Positions 17,794-26,180 of a DNA stretch of 64,000 nt are shown here, piece by piece. Location of the stretch: assembly GCA_009777615.1 (NCBI GenBank), contig WRLM01000003.1, positions 124,001-188,000 of the forward strand, written 5' to 3'. Made by a program: the position numbers and the translations under genes. The notes beneath the pieces were generated by a model that did not search any database, was not told the DNA's origin, and saw nothing but the letters and a program-made list of their open reading frames with translations. Within the stretch, counting starts at the first letter, position 1. Each line of letters starts with the position of its first letter. The stretch comes from Candidatus Methanoplasma cognatum (lineage in GTDB: Archaea > Thermoplasmatota > Thermoplasmata > Methanomassiliicoccales > Methanomethylophilaceae).

Positions 17794-19203
17794 TCATGGC
17801 CGCCGGTTTTCCGATATCCACTTCTTTGCGGCTTCGAACACTCTCGCGTTGGGTTCGATCAGCGACGGTCTGGCTGACATGCTCTCGGCGAGGGCATCCA
17901 ATACATTCTTCTCCCCGAAGGGAAGGAGACCCAGTCCCGCCATCGCGCCGAGGAACGCAGTGTTGCTCGCTTTGGAGACACCGTTCTCGTTCGCTATCGA
18001 AGATGCCGGGAACGGCACTGCCCTGACCCCGGAAGGGAACTCTATGTCCGCTTTTATCGAAGATTCGTAAATGATCGTTCCTCCTTCCGCGACGGAAGAA
18101 GCGAACCTCTCAAGAGCAGGCTGGTTCATAGCCACCAGCACATCTGGGTCGTCTATAGTCGGCGACCCTATCTCCTTGCCGCCGATCCTGACCGAGCATG
18201 AGGCGGACCCCCCTCTCTGCTCAGGGCCGTAGCTGGGCATCCATGAGACGTACCTTCCGTCGGATGCCGCCGCCTCGGCGACTACCAGACCCAAGCTGAG
18301 TATCCCCTGCCCTCCGAATCCGGAGAATTTGAACTTCCTCTCTCTAAAGGAGGGGTCGTTCTTCATGGCCACCGCCTCTTTGCCGCCCCCGATCAGTTCT
18401 CTTTCGGTCCTCGCAAGGACGTTCTTAGGCGCGGGTGCCGGCCTCTCGGAAAGGTCCCTGAAGTTGCCTAACGGATATGTCTTTTCCATCGCCTCCGTGA
18501 ACGTCTCCGCAGCTTTGACGGGATCTTCCCTCATGTTGTTCGGGCATGGGGAGAGTATCTCCACGAAAGCGAAGCCTTTCTTTTCTTTCTGGATCAGGAG
18601 TGCTTTCCTTATCGCCTTCTTCGCCTGCATTATCCTCTTCGTGTCGGCGACCGAGACCCTTTCTATGAATACGGGCGCCTCCAGTGTTTCGAAGACCTCG
18701 CATACCTTCAGCGGGTGACCGGCTTTCACTGTGTCCCTCCCATAAGGTGTAGTTGTGGTTACCTGCCCCTCAAGCGTCGTGGGGGCCATCTGCCCCCCTG
18801 TCATGGCAAAAATCGAATTGTTAACGAAGAAGAGCGCGAAGTTGTCCCCTCTGTTCGCCGCCTGGAAGGCGTTGTTGAAGCCTATCGCCCCCAGGTCCCC
18901 GTCCCCCTGATAAGCGATAATGGGCTTGTCGGGGAGGACCCTAGATACGCCGGTCGCCACCGCAGACGCCCTGCCGTGGGGCGCGGATATATGTCCGCAG
19001 TCGAAATAATAGTAACAGAATGTGGCGCATCCGACCGGCCCCACGAAGACTGCGTCGTCCTGCATGCCCAGATCAGCCATCGCCTCGCCTATGAGCTTCA
19101 GTATTATGCCGTGCCCGCAACCCGCACAGTAGTGCGTCGCCCGGACGGCGTCCCCGCCCTTGCGGGTGAATTCCTCATAGAGCCCCGTGGACCTTTTTAT
19201 CAT
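17794..19203 (-). CDS. 2-oxoacid:ferredoxin oxidoreductase, fused beta (TPP) and gamma subunits, Vor type
   Basis: Part of an enzyme that couples oxidation of branched 2-oxoacids to CoA ester, CO2 and reduced ferredoxin, and can run in reverse. The 469 residues join two subunits that are separate in most methanogens. Residues 1 to about 270 are the thiamine-binding beta subunit: CAGCGHG cluster cysteines and GDGDLGAIGFNNAF for TPP-Mg binding. Residues 285-469 are the gamma subunit (FSGFGGQGILSLG, EQRGGSASCSVRIG). The start overlaps the alpha-subunit stop by 4 bp (ATGA). 2-Oxoisovalerate is the likely substrate, judging from gene order and subunit make-up; 2-oxoglutarate or aryl-pyruvates are less likely but not excluded. 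Confidence 0.88.
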   Translation of the reverse strand: MIKRSTGLYEEFTRKGGDAVRATHYCAGCGHGIILKLIGEAMADLGMQDDAVFVGPVGCATFCYYYFDCGHISAPHGRASAVATGVSRVLPDKPIIAYQGDGDLGAIGFNNAFQAANRGDNFALFFVNNSIFAMTGGQMAPTTLEGQVTTTTPYGRDTVKAGHPLKVCEVFETLEAPVFIERVSVADTKRIMQAKKAIRKALLIQKEKKGFAFVEILSPCPNNMREDPVKAAETFTEAMEKTYPLGNFRDLSERPAPAPKNVLARTERELIGGGKEAVAMKNDPSFRERKFKFSGFGGQGILSLGLVVAEAAASDGRYVSWMPSYGPEQRGGSASCSVRIGGKEIGSPTIDDPDVLVAMNQPALERFASSVAEGGTIIYESSIKADIEFPSGVRAVPFPASSIANENGVSKASNTAFLGAMAGLGLLPFGEKNVLDALAESMSARPSLIEPNARVFEAAKKWISENRRP

Positions 19204-20249
19204 GGCCTTCCCTCCGCCGCTTCTTCGGCCGCTTTCACCAGGTCCGCGACCTTCGGCAGGTTCCCGCCCATCCTGTTGAACAGCGTGACCCGCTCTTTGT
19301 TCTTCAGATGCAGAACGACGTCGTCCCTGTACTGCCCGTTGCTCATCTCCACGACGATCATCCTCTTCCCGGAGGCACAGGCATTCAGCGCTTCCTCAGG
19401 GAACGGCATCAGCGTTATCGGGCGGAAGAGGCCCGCCTTGATCCCCTTTTCTCTGAGGATGTCGACCGCTGACCTCGCTATCCTGGCGCTCGTGCCGTAT
19501 CCGGTGAGGATTATCTCCGCATCTTCCGTAAGATAGGACTCGGCTCTTGCTTCCTTTCGCATTTCTTCATATTTTTTGTTCAAAAGGAAATTGTGTCTCT
19601 CCTGCCTTTCCGCATCCAGGTATATCGAGCATATGAGGTTGTTCTTTGTTTCCGAGTTGCCTTTGACTGCCCATCCGTCCGTGCCCGGCGGTTCGGGGAC
19701 CTTGTCAGGCACGGTTATGGATTCCATCATCTGGCCGAGGACCGCGTCCGCCAGCACCACGGCGGGGTTCCTGTATTCGAAGGCGAGGTCGAAGGCCAGG
19801 ATTGTGAGGTCGCACATCTCCTGGACGGAGGCTGGCGCCAAGACTATATTCTTGTAGTTGCCGTGCCCGCCGCCTTTGACCGCCTGATTGTAGTCTCCCT
19901 GCTCGGGGTAGATGTTGCCGAGCCCCGGCCCCGCCCGCATGATGTCGACGACGACGGCCGGCAGCTGGGATCCAGCCAGATATGATAATCCCTCCTGCAT
20001 CAGGCTCATGCCCGGGCCTGATGAGGCGGACATGACCTTCTTACCGGCGCTCGCCGCGCCGTACATCATGTTCGCCGATCCTGTCTCGCATTCGGCCTGG
20101 AGGAACTCCTTCCCAAGACAGGGGAGGTATTCCGACGCGGCGTGGGCTATCTCGCTCGCGGGAGTGATCGGATATCCGAAATATGCATCCACTCCGGCGT
20201 AGACGGCGCCTATCATCACCGCCTCATTCCCTCTTACGAATTTGCGCAT
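19200..20249 (-). CDS. vorB: 2-oxoacid:ferredoxin oxidoreductase alpha subunit, Vor type
   Basis: Pyrimidine-binding alpha subunit of the same oxidoreductase. The 349 residues start MRKFVRGNEAVMIGAV and include the conserved GYPITPASEI, QAECETGSANMMYGAASAGKK and SSGPGMSLMQEG segments that bind CoA and the thiamine pyrimidine ring. Length and motifs match archaeal VorB/KorA. It is the second gene of a three-gene operon (ferredoxin subunit, alpha, fused beta-gamma), with one base between it and the ferredoxin gene. Confidence 0.9.
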   Translation of the reverse strand: MRKFVRGNEAVMIGAVYAGVDAYFGYPITPASEIAHAASEYLPCLGKEFLQAECETGSANMMYGAASAGKKVMSASSGPGMSLMQEGLSYLAGSQLPAVVVDIMRAGPGLGNIYPEQGDYNQAVKGGGHGNYKNIVLAPASVQEMCDLTILAFDLAFEYRNPAVVLADAVLGQMMESITVPDKVPEPPGTDGWAVKGNSETKNNLICSIYLDAERQERHNFLLNKKYEEMRKEARAESYLTEDAEIILTGYGTSARIARSAVDILREKGIKAGLFRPITLMPFPEEALNACASGKRMIVVEMSNGQYRDDVVLHLKNKERVTLFNRMGGNLPKVADLVKAAEEAAEGRP

Positions 20250-20250
20250 C

Positions 20251-20478
20251 TTAATCCTCCTTTCCGGGACGGTAAACTTCTATTGCATAGGGCTCGGGGC
20301 AGTTATAGAAACAAATGAAACACCCGGTGCATCCTTCTCCCGAATATTTGACATGCGTGTACCCTCTTTTGTTCATCTCGCCCGATATGTTCAGAACTTT
20401 CTTCGGGCAGGCCGCCGCACACCTGCCGCAGCCTTTGCATTCGTCCACATTAATAATCGGATATGGCTTATCTTCCAC
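20251..20478 (-). CDS. vorC: Ferredoxin-type subunit of the oxidoreductase (2 x [4Fe-4S])
   Basis: A 75-residue electron-transfer subunit. It carries two complete cluster motifs, CKGCGRCAAACPKKV (residues 14-28) and CTGCFICFYNCPEPY (around 50-64). It is the first gene of the Vor operon. A TATA-like TTGTTATATTCC lies on the minus strand around 20504-20515, about 28-30 nt before the start, which suggests a very short or absent leader. Confidence 0.9.
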   Translation of the reverse strand: MEDKPYPIINVDECKGCGRCAAACPKKVLNISGEMNKRGYTHVKYSGEGCTGCFICFYNCPEPYAIEVYRPGKED

Positions 20479-20746
20479 TTGCCGTCACGCCCTGTGATTC
20501 AGGAATATAACAAGGATACTTAAAGATTATAACGGCCTCCATATGTTATCCTCGTGAATTCAATAGAGATTCCGGAATAGGGCTTTTTTGTGCGACCATG
20601 TTGTGCTCTCAAAGGAACTGTGGGATGGGGGATCGATGTGTTGCATACCTTGTTCGGTTCAATTCGAGCCGTTCGCGGGCCGTCATTACCTTTTTGTAGA
20701 GGACGCACATTCCGAGGATGATATCTTATTTAGCGGAGACAGAAAG

Positions 20747-21532
20747 ATGCCCAAGGAAACCGTCGGAAATATCAAAATGAACTATAAGGTCAAAGGGAAC
20801 GGAGAACCAGTGGTACTGATAACCGGCCTTGGGGGAGACGTCTCCTTCTGGAAAGGGATGGTCCCGCTCCTTTCAGACCGATTCATGGTGATAACGTTCG
20901 ACAACAGAGGCTCTGGGCTCACCGAATATCCGGACGAGCCCTTCGACATAGGGACATTGGCCGATGACATAGTCCTTCTTCTGGACCGCCTCTCCATACC
21001 GAAAGCGCACATCCTCGGATGGTCCATGGGAGGGAACGTGGCCCAGGAGATCGCGCTGAGCCACCCCGACAGGGTCGCGTCCCTCACACTCGTCTCCACT
21101 TATATGAGACGGCCTTCGAGGTCCAGCTACATAATGAACGCAATGGTCGGCTCCGTCCAATCTGGCGGCGACCTCATATATCTCTTCACGGTGATGCAGT
21201 CGCTCTGCATGACCGAGGAGGCCTTCAGAAAGATGGAGGAGAAGGGCATATGCACCCCGTGGAGACTCAACTCGTCCCTGAATGGGTTCCTTTATCAATT
21301 GGCTGCGGTGGACGGGTTCGACAGCCGCCTGAGGGCAAAGGGCATACAGGCGCCGACGAGGGTCATACACGGTAAAGCGGACATCATGGTGCCCTCCAGC
21401 ATGGGGGAGGAGCTTGCGGCGGAGATTGAGGGGGCAGACTTTGTGCTGATCGATGGGGGCGGCCACACTATGTCTCCCAAAGAATATGCCGGGGCGTTTC
21501 TTGAGCACGTCCTGAAACATCCCATTATCTGA
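20747..21532 (+). CDS. Alpha/beta hydrolase (paralogue B)
   Basis: A 261-residue hydrolase, paralogue of the gene at 13903. Motifs: VLITGLGGDVSFW, DNRGSGLTEYP, nucleophile elbow LGWSMGG, acid in HGKADI, and catalytic His in DGGGHTM. The substrate is unknown. I start at ATG 20747 (MPKETVGNIKMNY) because a TATA-like TCTTATTTAG sits about 20-25 nt upstream and homology to paralogue A begins there. The frame stays open back to 20588, but that part lacks similarity. The remainder of the upstream gap (20479-20746) holds no recognisable gene. The Vor operon lies on the other side, so both paralogues border acid-metabolism genes. Confidence 0.87.
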   Translation: MPKETVGNIKMNYKVKGNGEPVVLITGLGGDVSFWKGMVPLLSDRFMVITFDNRGSGLTEYPDEPFDIGTLADDIVLLLDRLSIPKAHILGWSMGGNVAQEIALSHPDRVASLTLVSTYMRRPSRSSYIMNAMVGSVQSGGDLIYLFTVMQSLCMTEEAFRKMEEKGICTPWRLNSSLNGFLYQLAAVDGFDSRLRAKGIQAPTRVIHGKADIMVPSSMGEELAAEIEGADFVLIDGGGHTMSPKEYAGAFLEHVLKHPII

Positions 21533-21556
21533 ATGCGCTGCGGACGAGGAAACCCC

Positions 21557-21578
21557 GTCAGGCGCCATTGCGCCTGAC
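21557..21578. terminator. Perfect stem-loop between convergent genes (hydrolase B / YkgJ protein)
   Basis: Nine-base-pair stem GTCAGGCGC / GCGCCTGAC with a CATT loop. It covers the stop codon of the minus-strand YkgJ gene and lies 24 bp after hydrolase B. It probably serves both genes as terminator. Confidence 0.5.
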
Positions 21579-22082
21579 CGCCCTTGCCTCCTCTATCTTC
21601 CGAGATATGCTGGAACGTATCACTTTTGTGCAAGGCCAGGAATCGTCCATGTAATTTATGAGTTCAACGACGTCGGCATCATCGTTTGTCAGCGCTATGT
21701 AGACCCTGCTCATGAACATCGATACCGCATACGGAAAATCCCTGCATATTTCCGGCCTGTCTTTCCATATCCTGCATCTGTTATCCCCGCCGAGGAAAGC
21801 GCAGGGATCCGTCTTTCTGAGGAGAAGTCTCCCGTCAGAGGTCCTTACGATGTAGTTGGCGATGAAGTCGTGAAGCGGTATATCGGCGGCGTCCGCTATC
21901 CTGTCCACCTCCTCCGGCAGCACCGCTATGTTAGGCTGGCGGCAGCACCTGCCGCACATTTCGCACGGGAAGCTGTCCTTGTAGCTCATGCATATCTCAT
22001 ATGCAATATCCAGATCCTTCTCCATCTCCGGAGTGATCTCCTTCAGCCCCTGGAGTACATACTTCCCTTTGTACACAGCCAT
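21558..22082 (-). CDS. YkgJ-family cysteine cluster protein
   Basis: A 174-residue protein of the YkgJ family, thought to bind zinc or an Fe-S cluster. It has the N-terminal CEMCGRCCRQPNIAV motif near residue 40 and the second conserved group CAFLGGDNRCRIWKDRPEICRDFP near 93-116. The exact role of the family is unknown; some members sit near modification enzymes. The downstream end lies in a strong stem-loop. The small membrane protein gene ends 12 bp before this start, so the two are probably co-transcribed. Confidence 0.85.
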   Translation of the reverse strand: MAVYKGKYVLQGLKEITPEMEKDLDIAYEICMSYKDSFPCEMCGRCCRQPNIAVLPEEVDRIADAADIPLHDFIANYIVRTSDGRLLLRKTDPCAFLGGDNRCRIWKDRPEICRDFPYAVSMFMSRVYIALTNDDADVVELINYMDDSWPCTKVIRSSISRKIEEARAVRRNGA

Positions 22083-22094
22083 CCGAACACTTCG

Positions 22095-22376
22095 TCAGAA
22101 CATGTTGACAAAGCCAAGCATGAACGCTATGACGGACGCCATTAAGCCGGTAGCCGCAAAGCCCATGTACTGAGGCCTGTTCTTGTCGCTCAAAGGGAAA
22201 TGGCTTGCCACATTGATGGAGAATCCTCCTATGACCATACCTATGGCTCCCAAGCATGTCGCCGCCATTGGCACGTTAAAACTGTAGTACGCTACAACGC
22301 CGAAGATACCGCATACCAAAGATAACAATCCGTATGCCACCGGATTCCTGGGCGGCCTGTCGTAATAATCGTCCAT
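22095..22376 (-). CDS. Small membrane protein (DUF4190-like)
   Basis: A 93-residue protein with three hydrophobic segments: about residues 12-31, 36-55 and 70-91. The soluble N-terminus MDDYYDRPPRNP is rich in Asp, Tyr and Pro. The arrangement is like the DUF4190 group of small membrane proteins, whose role is unknown. The match is by layout and not by a diagnostic motif, so it is tentative. The next gene starts 12 bp downstream. Confidence 0.65.
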   Translation of the reverse strand: MDDYYDRPPRNPVAYGLLSLVCGIFGVVAYYSFNVPMAATCLGAIGMVIGGFSINVASHFPLSDKNRPQYMGFAATGLMASVIAFMLGFVNMF

Positions 22377-22428
22377 TTGCTTACACCTATGGGTGATGAT
22401 TCTCCTTTACTATTAAAGACATTTCCCA

Positions 22429-23052
22429 TCATCCCGGCAGACGGAACAGACACTCGGTCTTCACCCTCACGGCGCCGAACCGCATGGTCTCGTCCTTCCT
22501 TTCACTGCATACCAGTTCGAACCCTTTGAATATGTCCTTCATATCCTCTTCGTAATAATACCGATACTCTATGCCGTTTCCCCGGGTGTTCCTGTCCCTG
22601 CCCTCCGACCTCATGTCCCCCACCGCGAACGCCCTCACGAGGACAAGCCCGCCCGGCGCCAGCACCCGGCGTATCTCCTTCGCCGCGCCGGCAGCCTGTA
22701 CATCGTCCAGATGCTCCAGCACGTGTATCGCGGTGACAGCGTCGAAATAGCCGTCCGGTAGCGGTATGCGGTCGCACTCGGCGAGAATGAACTTCGCTCT
22801 GTCGCCGAAGGCGCCGATGCAGTGATTTATCGCCGACGGCGAGAAGTCCAGCCCGGTGACGTCCATCCCCATATTTATCAGGGCGGCCGTGGTCTTACCG
22901 GTGCCGCATCCCAGATCCAGGACCTTGGATCCTGGTTCGAGGTCCAGGCTTATTTTGCCTATCCCTCTCCACGGCCTCTTGTGTTCCTGATAGAATCTTT
23001 CCCAGCAGTCGGCCTGCCTCTCACGCCCCTCCGGGCCGGACGGATCCCCCAT
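22429..23052 (-). CDS. Class I SAM-dependent methyltransferase
   Basis: A 207-residue methyltransferase of the UbiE/Methyltransf_11 type. SAM-binding motif I is GSKVLDLGCGTGKTTAAL (residues about 41-58). An acidic residue in VTGLDFSPSAI forms motif II. IPLPDGYFDAVTAIHVLEHL is the post-motif region, followed by APGGLVLVRAF. The substrate cannot be told. It is the upstream neighbour of the small membrane protein but has a 52-bp gap, so it may be transcribed separately. Confidence 0.88.
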   Translation of the reverse strand: MGDPSGPEGRERQADCWERFYQEHKRPWRGIGKISLDLEPGSKVLDLGCGTGKTTAALINMGMDVTGLDFSPSAINHCIGAFGDRAKFILAECDRIPLPDGYFDAVTAIHVLEHLDDVQAAGAAKEIRRVLAPGGLVLVRAFAVGDMRSEGRDRNTRGNGIEYRYYYEEDMKDIFKGFELVCSERKDETMRFGAVRVKTECLFRLPG

Positions 23053-23379
23053 ATCGGTGTAATTGGCATATGGTAAAAAGGTTCTTTCTATGGTGCCGAG
23101 CGGCCACTCTCCGGAAGGATTGTTTTGCGCGAAAAGCGAGGTCTCTTAAACATCGGAAGTGAAAAGCATGCTTCAGCGTCTGGCTATATTGATGGAGACA
23201 GAGTGTACCTTTGAGACGGAATTGAAGGGCGGTCTGTCCCATTTATCGGACACCTCATAAGCCATTGCAGCGGTCGGCATAATCCGCAAAGAAGTCACGG
23301 AGATTGCTCTGCGTCCTAACAGCCTCGGCGGGAGACCGTCCGAGAGAGCCATAAATAATAAGACTGATATGGGGTCGGC
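23053..23379. other. Intergenic region with promoter for the phenylacetate-CoA ligase
   Basis: These 327 bp between divergent genes hold no reading frame with a ribosome-binding site or recognisable domain, and no tRNA-like fold that I could find. An A/T-rich TATA candidate, ATAAATAATAAG, lies at about 23351-23362, roughly 23 nt before the ligase ATG. Confidence 0.45.
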
Positions 23380-24693
23380 ATGGGACAGAACATGTATTGG
23401 AATGCTGACATCGAGTGTATGCCCGCCGACGATCTAAAAAAACTTCAGTATCAGAGCTTTAGGAGCCTTATCGACCGCCTATACAATACGAACAAGTTCT
23501 ACCACGACAGGATGAAGATCGCGGGGATGCGTCCGGACGACCTCAGGTCCCTGGATGATGTGAAGAAGCTTCCTTTCATGTTCAAAGAGGACCTAAGGGA
23601 GAACTATCCCACCAAGATGTTCAGCGTCCCGACCCGGGACATAGTAAGGTTTCACGCCTCGTCCGGCACGAGCGGCAAGCCCACCGTTGTGGGATACACG
23701 GAGAACGACCTCGCATACTGGACGGAGGCGCTGGCAAGGTCCCTGACCTCCATCGGGATCGGAAAGGACGACATCCTGCAGGTGTCCTACGGATACGGTC
23801 TGTTCACAGGCGGGCTGGGACTGCACTACGGCGCGGAGAAAGTGGGCGCGGCGGTGGTCCCGACAAGCACCGGCAGCACGGAAAGGCAGCTGGAGCTAAT
23901 GCAGGATCTCGGAGTGACGGCGATAGCCTGCACCCCCTCCTATCTAGTGCACATGAACGACGTGGCCGCAAAGATGGGCATAGACTTCAGAAGGGACACC
24001 TGCCTGAAGAAAGCGGTCCTCGGCGCCGAGCCGTGGACTGAGAGCATGAGGGCGAAGATCGAGAGTTCGATGGGCATCAGGGCATACGATATCTACGGGA
24101 CATCCGAGCAGGCCGGCCCGATGTTCACCGAATGCGAGGAAAGGAACGGTATCCATATCGCGGGCGACATAATGTATGTAGAGATCATCGACCCCGAGAC
24201 CGAAGAGGTTTTAGAAGAAGGCGAAAGGGGGGAGATGGTCGTGACGATGCTTAAAAAAGAAGCGCTTCCCATGGTCAGGTTCAGGATCAAGGACATAACC
24301 TCCCTGATCAAGGACGAATGCCCCTGCGGGAGAACGTCCCCGAAGATATCCAGGATAACCGGCAGGTCCGACGACATGCTGATAATACGCGGCATCAACG
24401 TGTTCCCGTCCCAGATAGAATACACGCTGATGCGCATACCGCAGATAGGCGATCAATACATGATAGAGATAACCAGGGACGATGGGGCGCTCGATAACAT
24501 GAAGATACAAGTAGAGATCAGGCCCGAAGTGTTCAGCGACAGGGTGGAGGATATGATACTCCTGAGAACGGGGATCGAATCCGAACTCAAGAAATACCTG
24601 AACATAGCTGCTACCGTTGAGCTTAAGGCTCCGGGTGAACTCCCGAGATTCGAAGGAAAAGCAAAAAGAGTGAAAGACAAGAGGGTGATGTGA
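23380..24693 (+). CDS. Phenylacetate-CoA ligase (aryl-acid CoA ligase 1)
   Basis: Forms an aryl-acetyl-CoA from the acid, ATP and CoA. The 437 residues match PaaK throughout: HASSGTSGKPTVVGYT (P-loop), YGLFTGGLGLHYG, YDIYGTSEQAGP (adenine motif), RFRIKDIT and a C-terminal lysine-rich end (KAKRVKDKRV). In methanogens such ligases feed indolepyruvate-type oxidoreductases for aromatic amino-acid synthesis from aryl acids; that role here is inference. The ACT-domain gene begins within the stop codon (TGATG overlap). A second ligase of the same family lies at 53012-54247. Confidence 0.92.
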   Translation: MGQNMYWNADIECMPADDLKKLQYQSFRSLIDRLYNTNKFYHDRMKIAGMRPDDLRSLDDVKKLPFMFKEDLRENYPTKMFSVPTRDIVRFHASSGTSGKPTVVGYTENDLAYWTEALARSLTSIGIGKDDILQVSYGYGLFTGGLGLHYGAEKVGAAVVPTSTGSTERQLELMQDLGVTAIACTPSYLVHMNDVAAKMGIDFRRDTCLKKAVLGAEPWTESMRAKIESSMGIRAYDIYGTSEQAGPMFTECEERNGIHIAGDIMYVEIIDPETEEVLEEGERGEMVVTMLKKEALPMVRFRIKDITSLIKDECPCGRTSPKISRITGRSDDMLIIRGINVFPSQIEYTLMRIPQIGDQYMIEITRDDGALDNMKIQVEIRPEVFSDRVEDMILLRTGIESELKKYLNIAATVELKAPGELPRFEGKAKRVKDKRVM

Positions 24694-25121
24694 TGGAGAA
24701 CGAGAACATAATCACGCAGCTTTCGATATTCGTCAACAACGAGCCCGGGCGCCTGGCGACCATCGCGGGGATACTGAAGGATTTCAAGATCAATTTGAAA
24801 GCCTTCAACCTTGCCGAATCGTCGGAGTTCGGCATACTCAGAGCCATAGTAGACGAACCCGACAGAGCGTATGAGAGCATAAGGTCCAAAGGCGTCATTG
24901 TCAAAAAGACCGATGTTATAGGAATTGCAATGAAGGATTCGCCGGGCGCGCTTTTCGAAGCAGCGGACGTCCTTGGGAAAGCGGGGATAAACGTTGACTA
25001 CGGCTATGCGTACAGCGGCAAGACCTTCGAGTCCCTTTTCGTGAGGGTCGACGAGGCTGGGAAGGCCGTCGAAGTGCTGAAGGACGCCGGGATAAAACTG
25101 ATCAAAAGATCGGAGATATAA
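24693..25121 (+). CDS. Tandem ACT-domain protein
   Basis: A 142-residue regulatory protein made of two ACT domains: residues 5-70 with NNEPGRLATIAGILKDFKIN, and 72-140 with KDSPGALFEAADVLGKAGIN. ACT pairs of this kind bind amino acids, and they often follow phenylacetate-CoA ligase genes in bacteria and archaea. The ATG at 24693 overlaps the ligase TGA by one base, pointing to coupled translation. It probably senses an aromatic or branched amino acid and controls the ligase or the pathway. The next gene starts 2 bp after its stop. Confidence 0.88.
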   Translation: MENENIITQLSIFVNNEPGRLATIAGILKDFKINLKAFNLAESSEFGILRAIVDEPDRAYESIRSKGVIVKKTDVIGIAMKDSPGALFEAADVLGKAGINVDYGYAYSGKTFESLFVRVDEAGKAVEVLKDAGIKLIKRSEI

Positions 25122-25123
25122 GC

Positions 25124-26086
25124 ATGGGCAACCTGAATGTCGCAGTTCTCGGAGCGAAGGACCTTGCCGACAAGATAGGTAAGAAGGGCACCGTCACCGA
25201 CGTGACATTCTTTGAGGTCAAAAGAGGCAATGATTCGATCACCCTGATAGAGCCTTCCAAATATCCCGAGAAACTGTCATCCCTTTTCTTCTCCATGTGC
25301 ATGTCCGAATTCGCCATACTCGTAGCGGAGAAGATCGACTCCTCCCTTGGGGAATCCATTATCATGGCCGACCTTTTCAAAATAAAGAACGGGTGGATCA
25401 TACTCAGAAACTATATCCAAAAAGAACAGCTGTCGCCGCTGATAGCGGGAACGGCCCTGGAAAACTATACCTACGTTGAAGAGGACCACGTCAAAATGAG
25501 AGAGGACCTCCTTGATATCGCTCAGAAAGAGGCCCGGCAGCCCGGCAGCGGGACGTGCGGGTCCTGCCCTGTGGACAGTCATTTCAATGTCAAGGGGGTC
25601 GGCACGGTCGTTCTGGGGTCCGTCATGGACGGACACTTCAGAAAACACGACAAGATGCAGGTGTTCCCTCTCAAGAGAGAGGTTGTCCTGAAGTCCATAC
25701 AGAAACACGATATCGACGCGGACGACGGCGTGAAAGGGGACCATGTGGGGCTGGCGCTGAGAGGGATCGAATCGGATGAACTGGACAGAGGGTACGTGCT
25801 CACTACGGATCCGTCGGTCAAAATGACCCGTAAGATCACAGGGAAGGCGGAACTCATAAAATATTGGCCTTCGCCGCTGAAAGAGGGGATGGTGCTGCAT
25901 ATGGGACACTGGATGCAGATGATCCCTTGCCGGATAACGGGCGTAGATAACGGGGGCGACTTCAGGAACCCTATTCTTACGATCGAAACGGAATCGGATG
26001 TCATACATAAGCCCGGGGACACGGGCGTCATGATGTACCTCGAAGGCGGGAAGCTGAGGATAGTGGGGTCCATAAAGCTTGAGTGA
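25124..26086 (+). CDS. Degenerate SelB/EF-Tu-like protein lacking GTPase motifs
   Basis: A 320-residue relative of translational GTPases in which the nucleotide site has decayed. At the N-terminus (NVAVLGAKDLADKIGKKGTV) the P-loop pattern GXXXXGK[S/T] is missing. Neither DXXG nor NKXD is found, although the spacing of strands such as FAILVAEKID still follows the G domain. From residue 155 on, domain II is well preserved (FNVKGVGTVVLGSVMDG), and the C-terminal 90 residues resemble domain III. The protein cannot be an ordinary elongation factor. It may bind RNA or ribosomes without GTP hydrolysis. It is the last gene of the ligase-ACT cluster (2-bp spacing). Confidence 0.75.
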   Translation: MGNLNVAVLGAKDLADKIGKKGTVTDVTFFEVKRGNDSITLIEPSKYPEKLSSLFFSMCMSEFAILVAEKIDSSLGESIIMADLFKIKNGWIILRNYIQKEQLSPLIAGTALENYTYVEEDHVKMREDLLDIAQKEARQPGSGTCGSCPVDSHFNVKGVGTVVLGSVMDGHFRKHDKMQVFPLKREVVLKSIQKHDIDADDGVKGDHVGLALRGIESDELDRGYVLTTDPSVKMTRKITGKAELIKYWPSPLKEGMVLHMGHWMQMIPCRITGVDNGGDFRNPILTIETESDVIHKPGDTGVMMYLEGGKLRIVGSIKLE

Positions 26087-26151
26087 TCCCAGATCATATC
26101 CGCCCGTTTCCGCGGCGCTTTGGAACCAACCATTTTGACCATGTGTTTTGA

Positions 26152-26160
26152 TTAAATATC
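26152..26160 (+). promoter_or_regulatory. TATA box for the thioesterase gene
   Basis: TTAAATATC, centred about 25 nt before the ATG at 26181 and only about 10 nt before the ATG at 26166. Archaeal spacing therefore favours 26181 as the start of a leaderless mRNA. Confidence 0.5.
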
Positions 26161-26180
26161 ACCCCATGTATACCCCATTT

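Noticed and set aside
20655-20690. T-loop-like sequence GGTTCAATTCGAGCC suggesting a tRNA
   Set aside because: The stem does not pair over five bases and no acceptor, D or anticodon arm could be found upstream.
20588-20746. 53-codon N-terminal extension of hydrolase B
   Set aside because: Not matched in paralogue A, and a TATA-like box lies 20-25 nt before the internal ATG at 20747.
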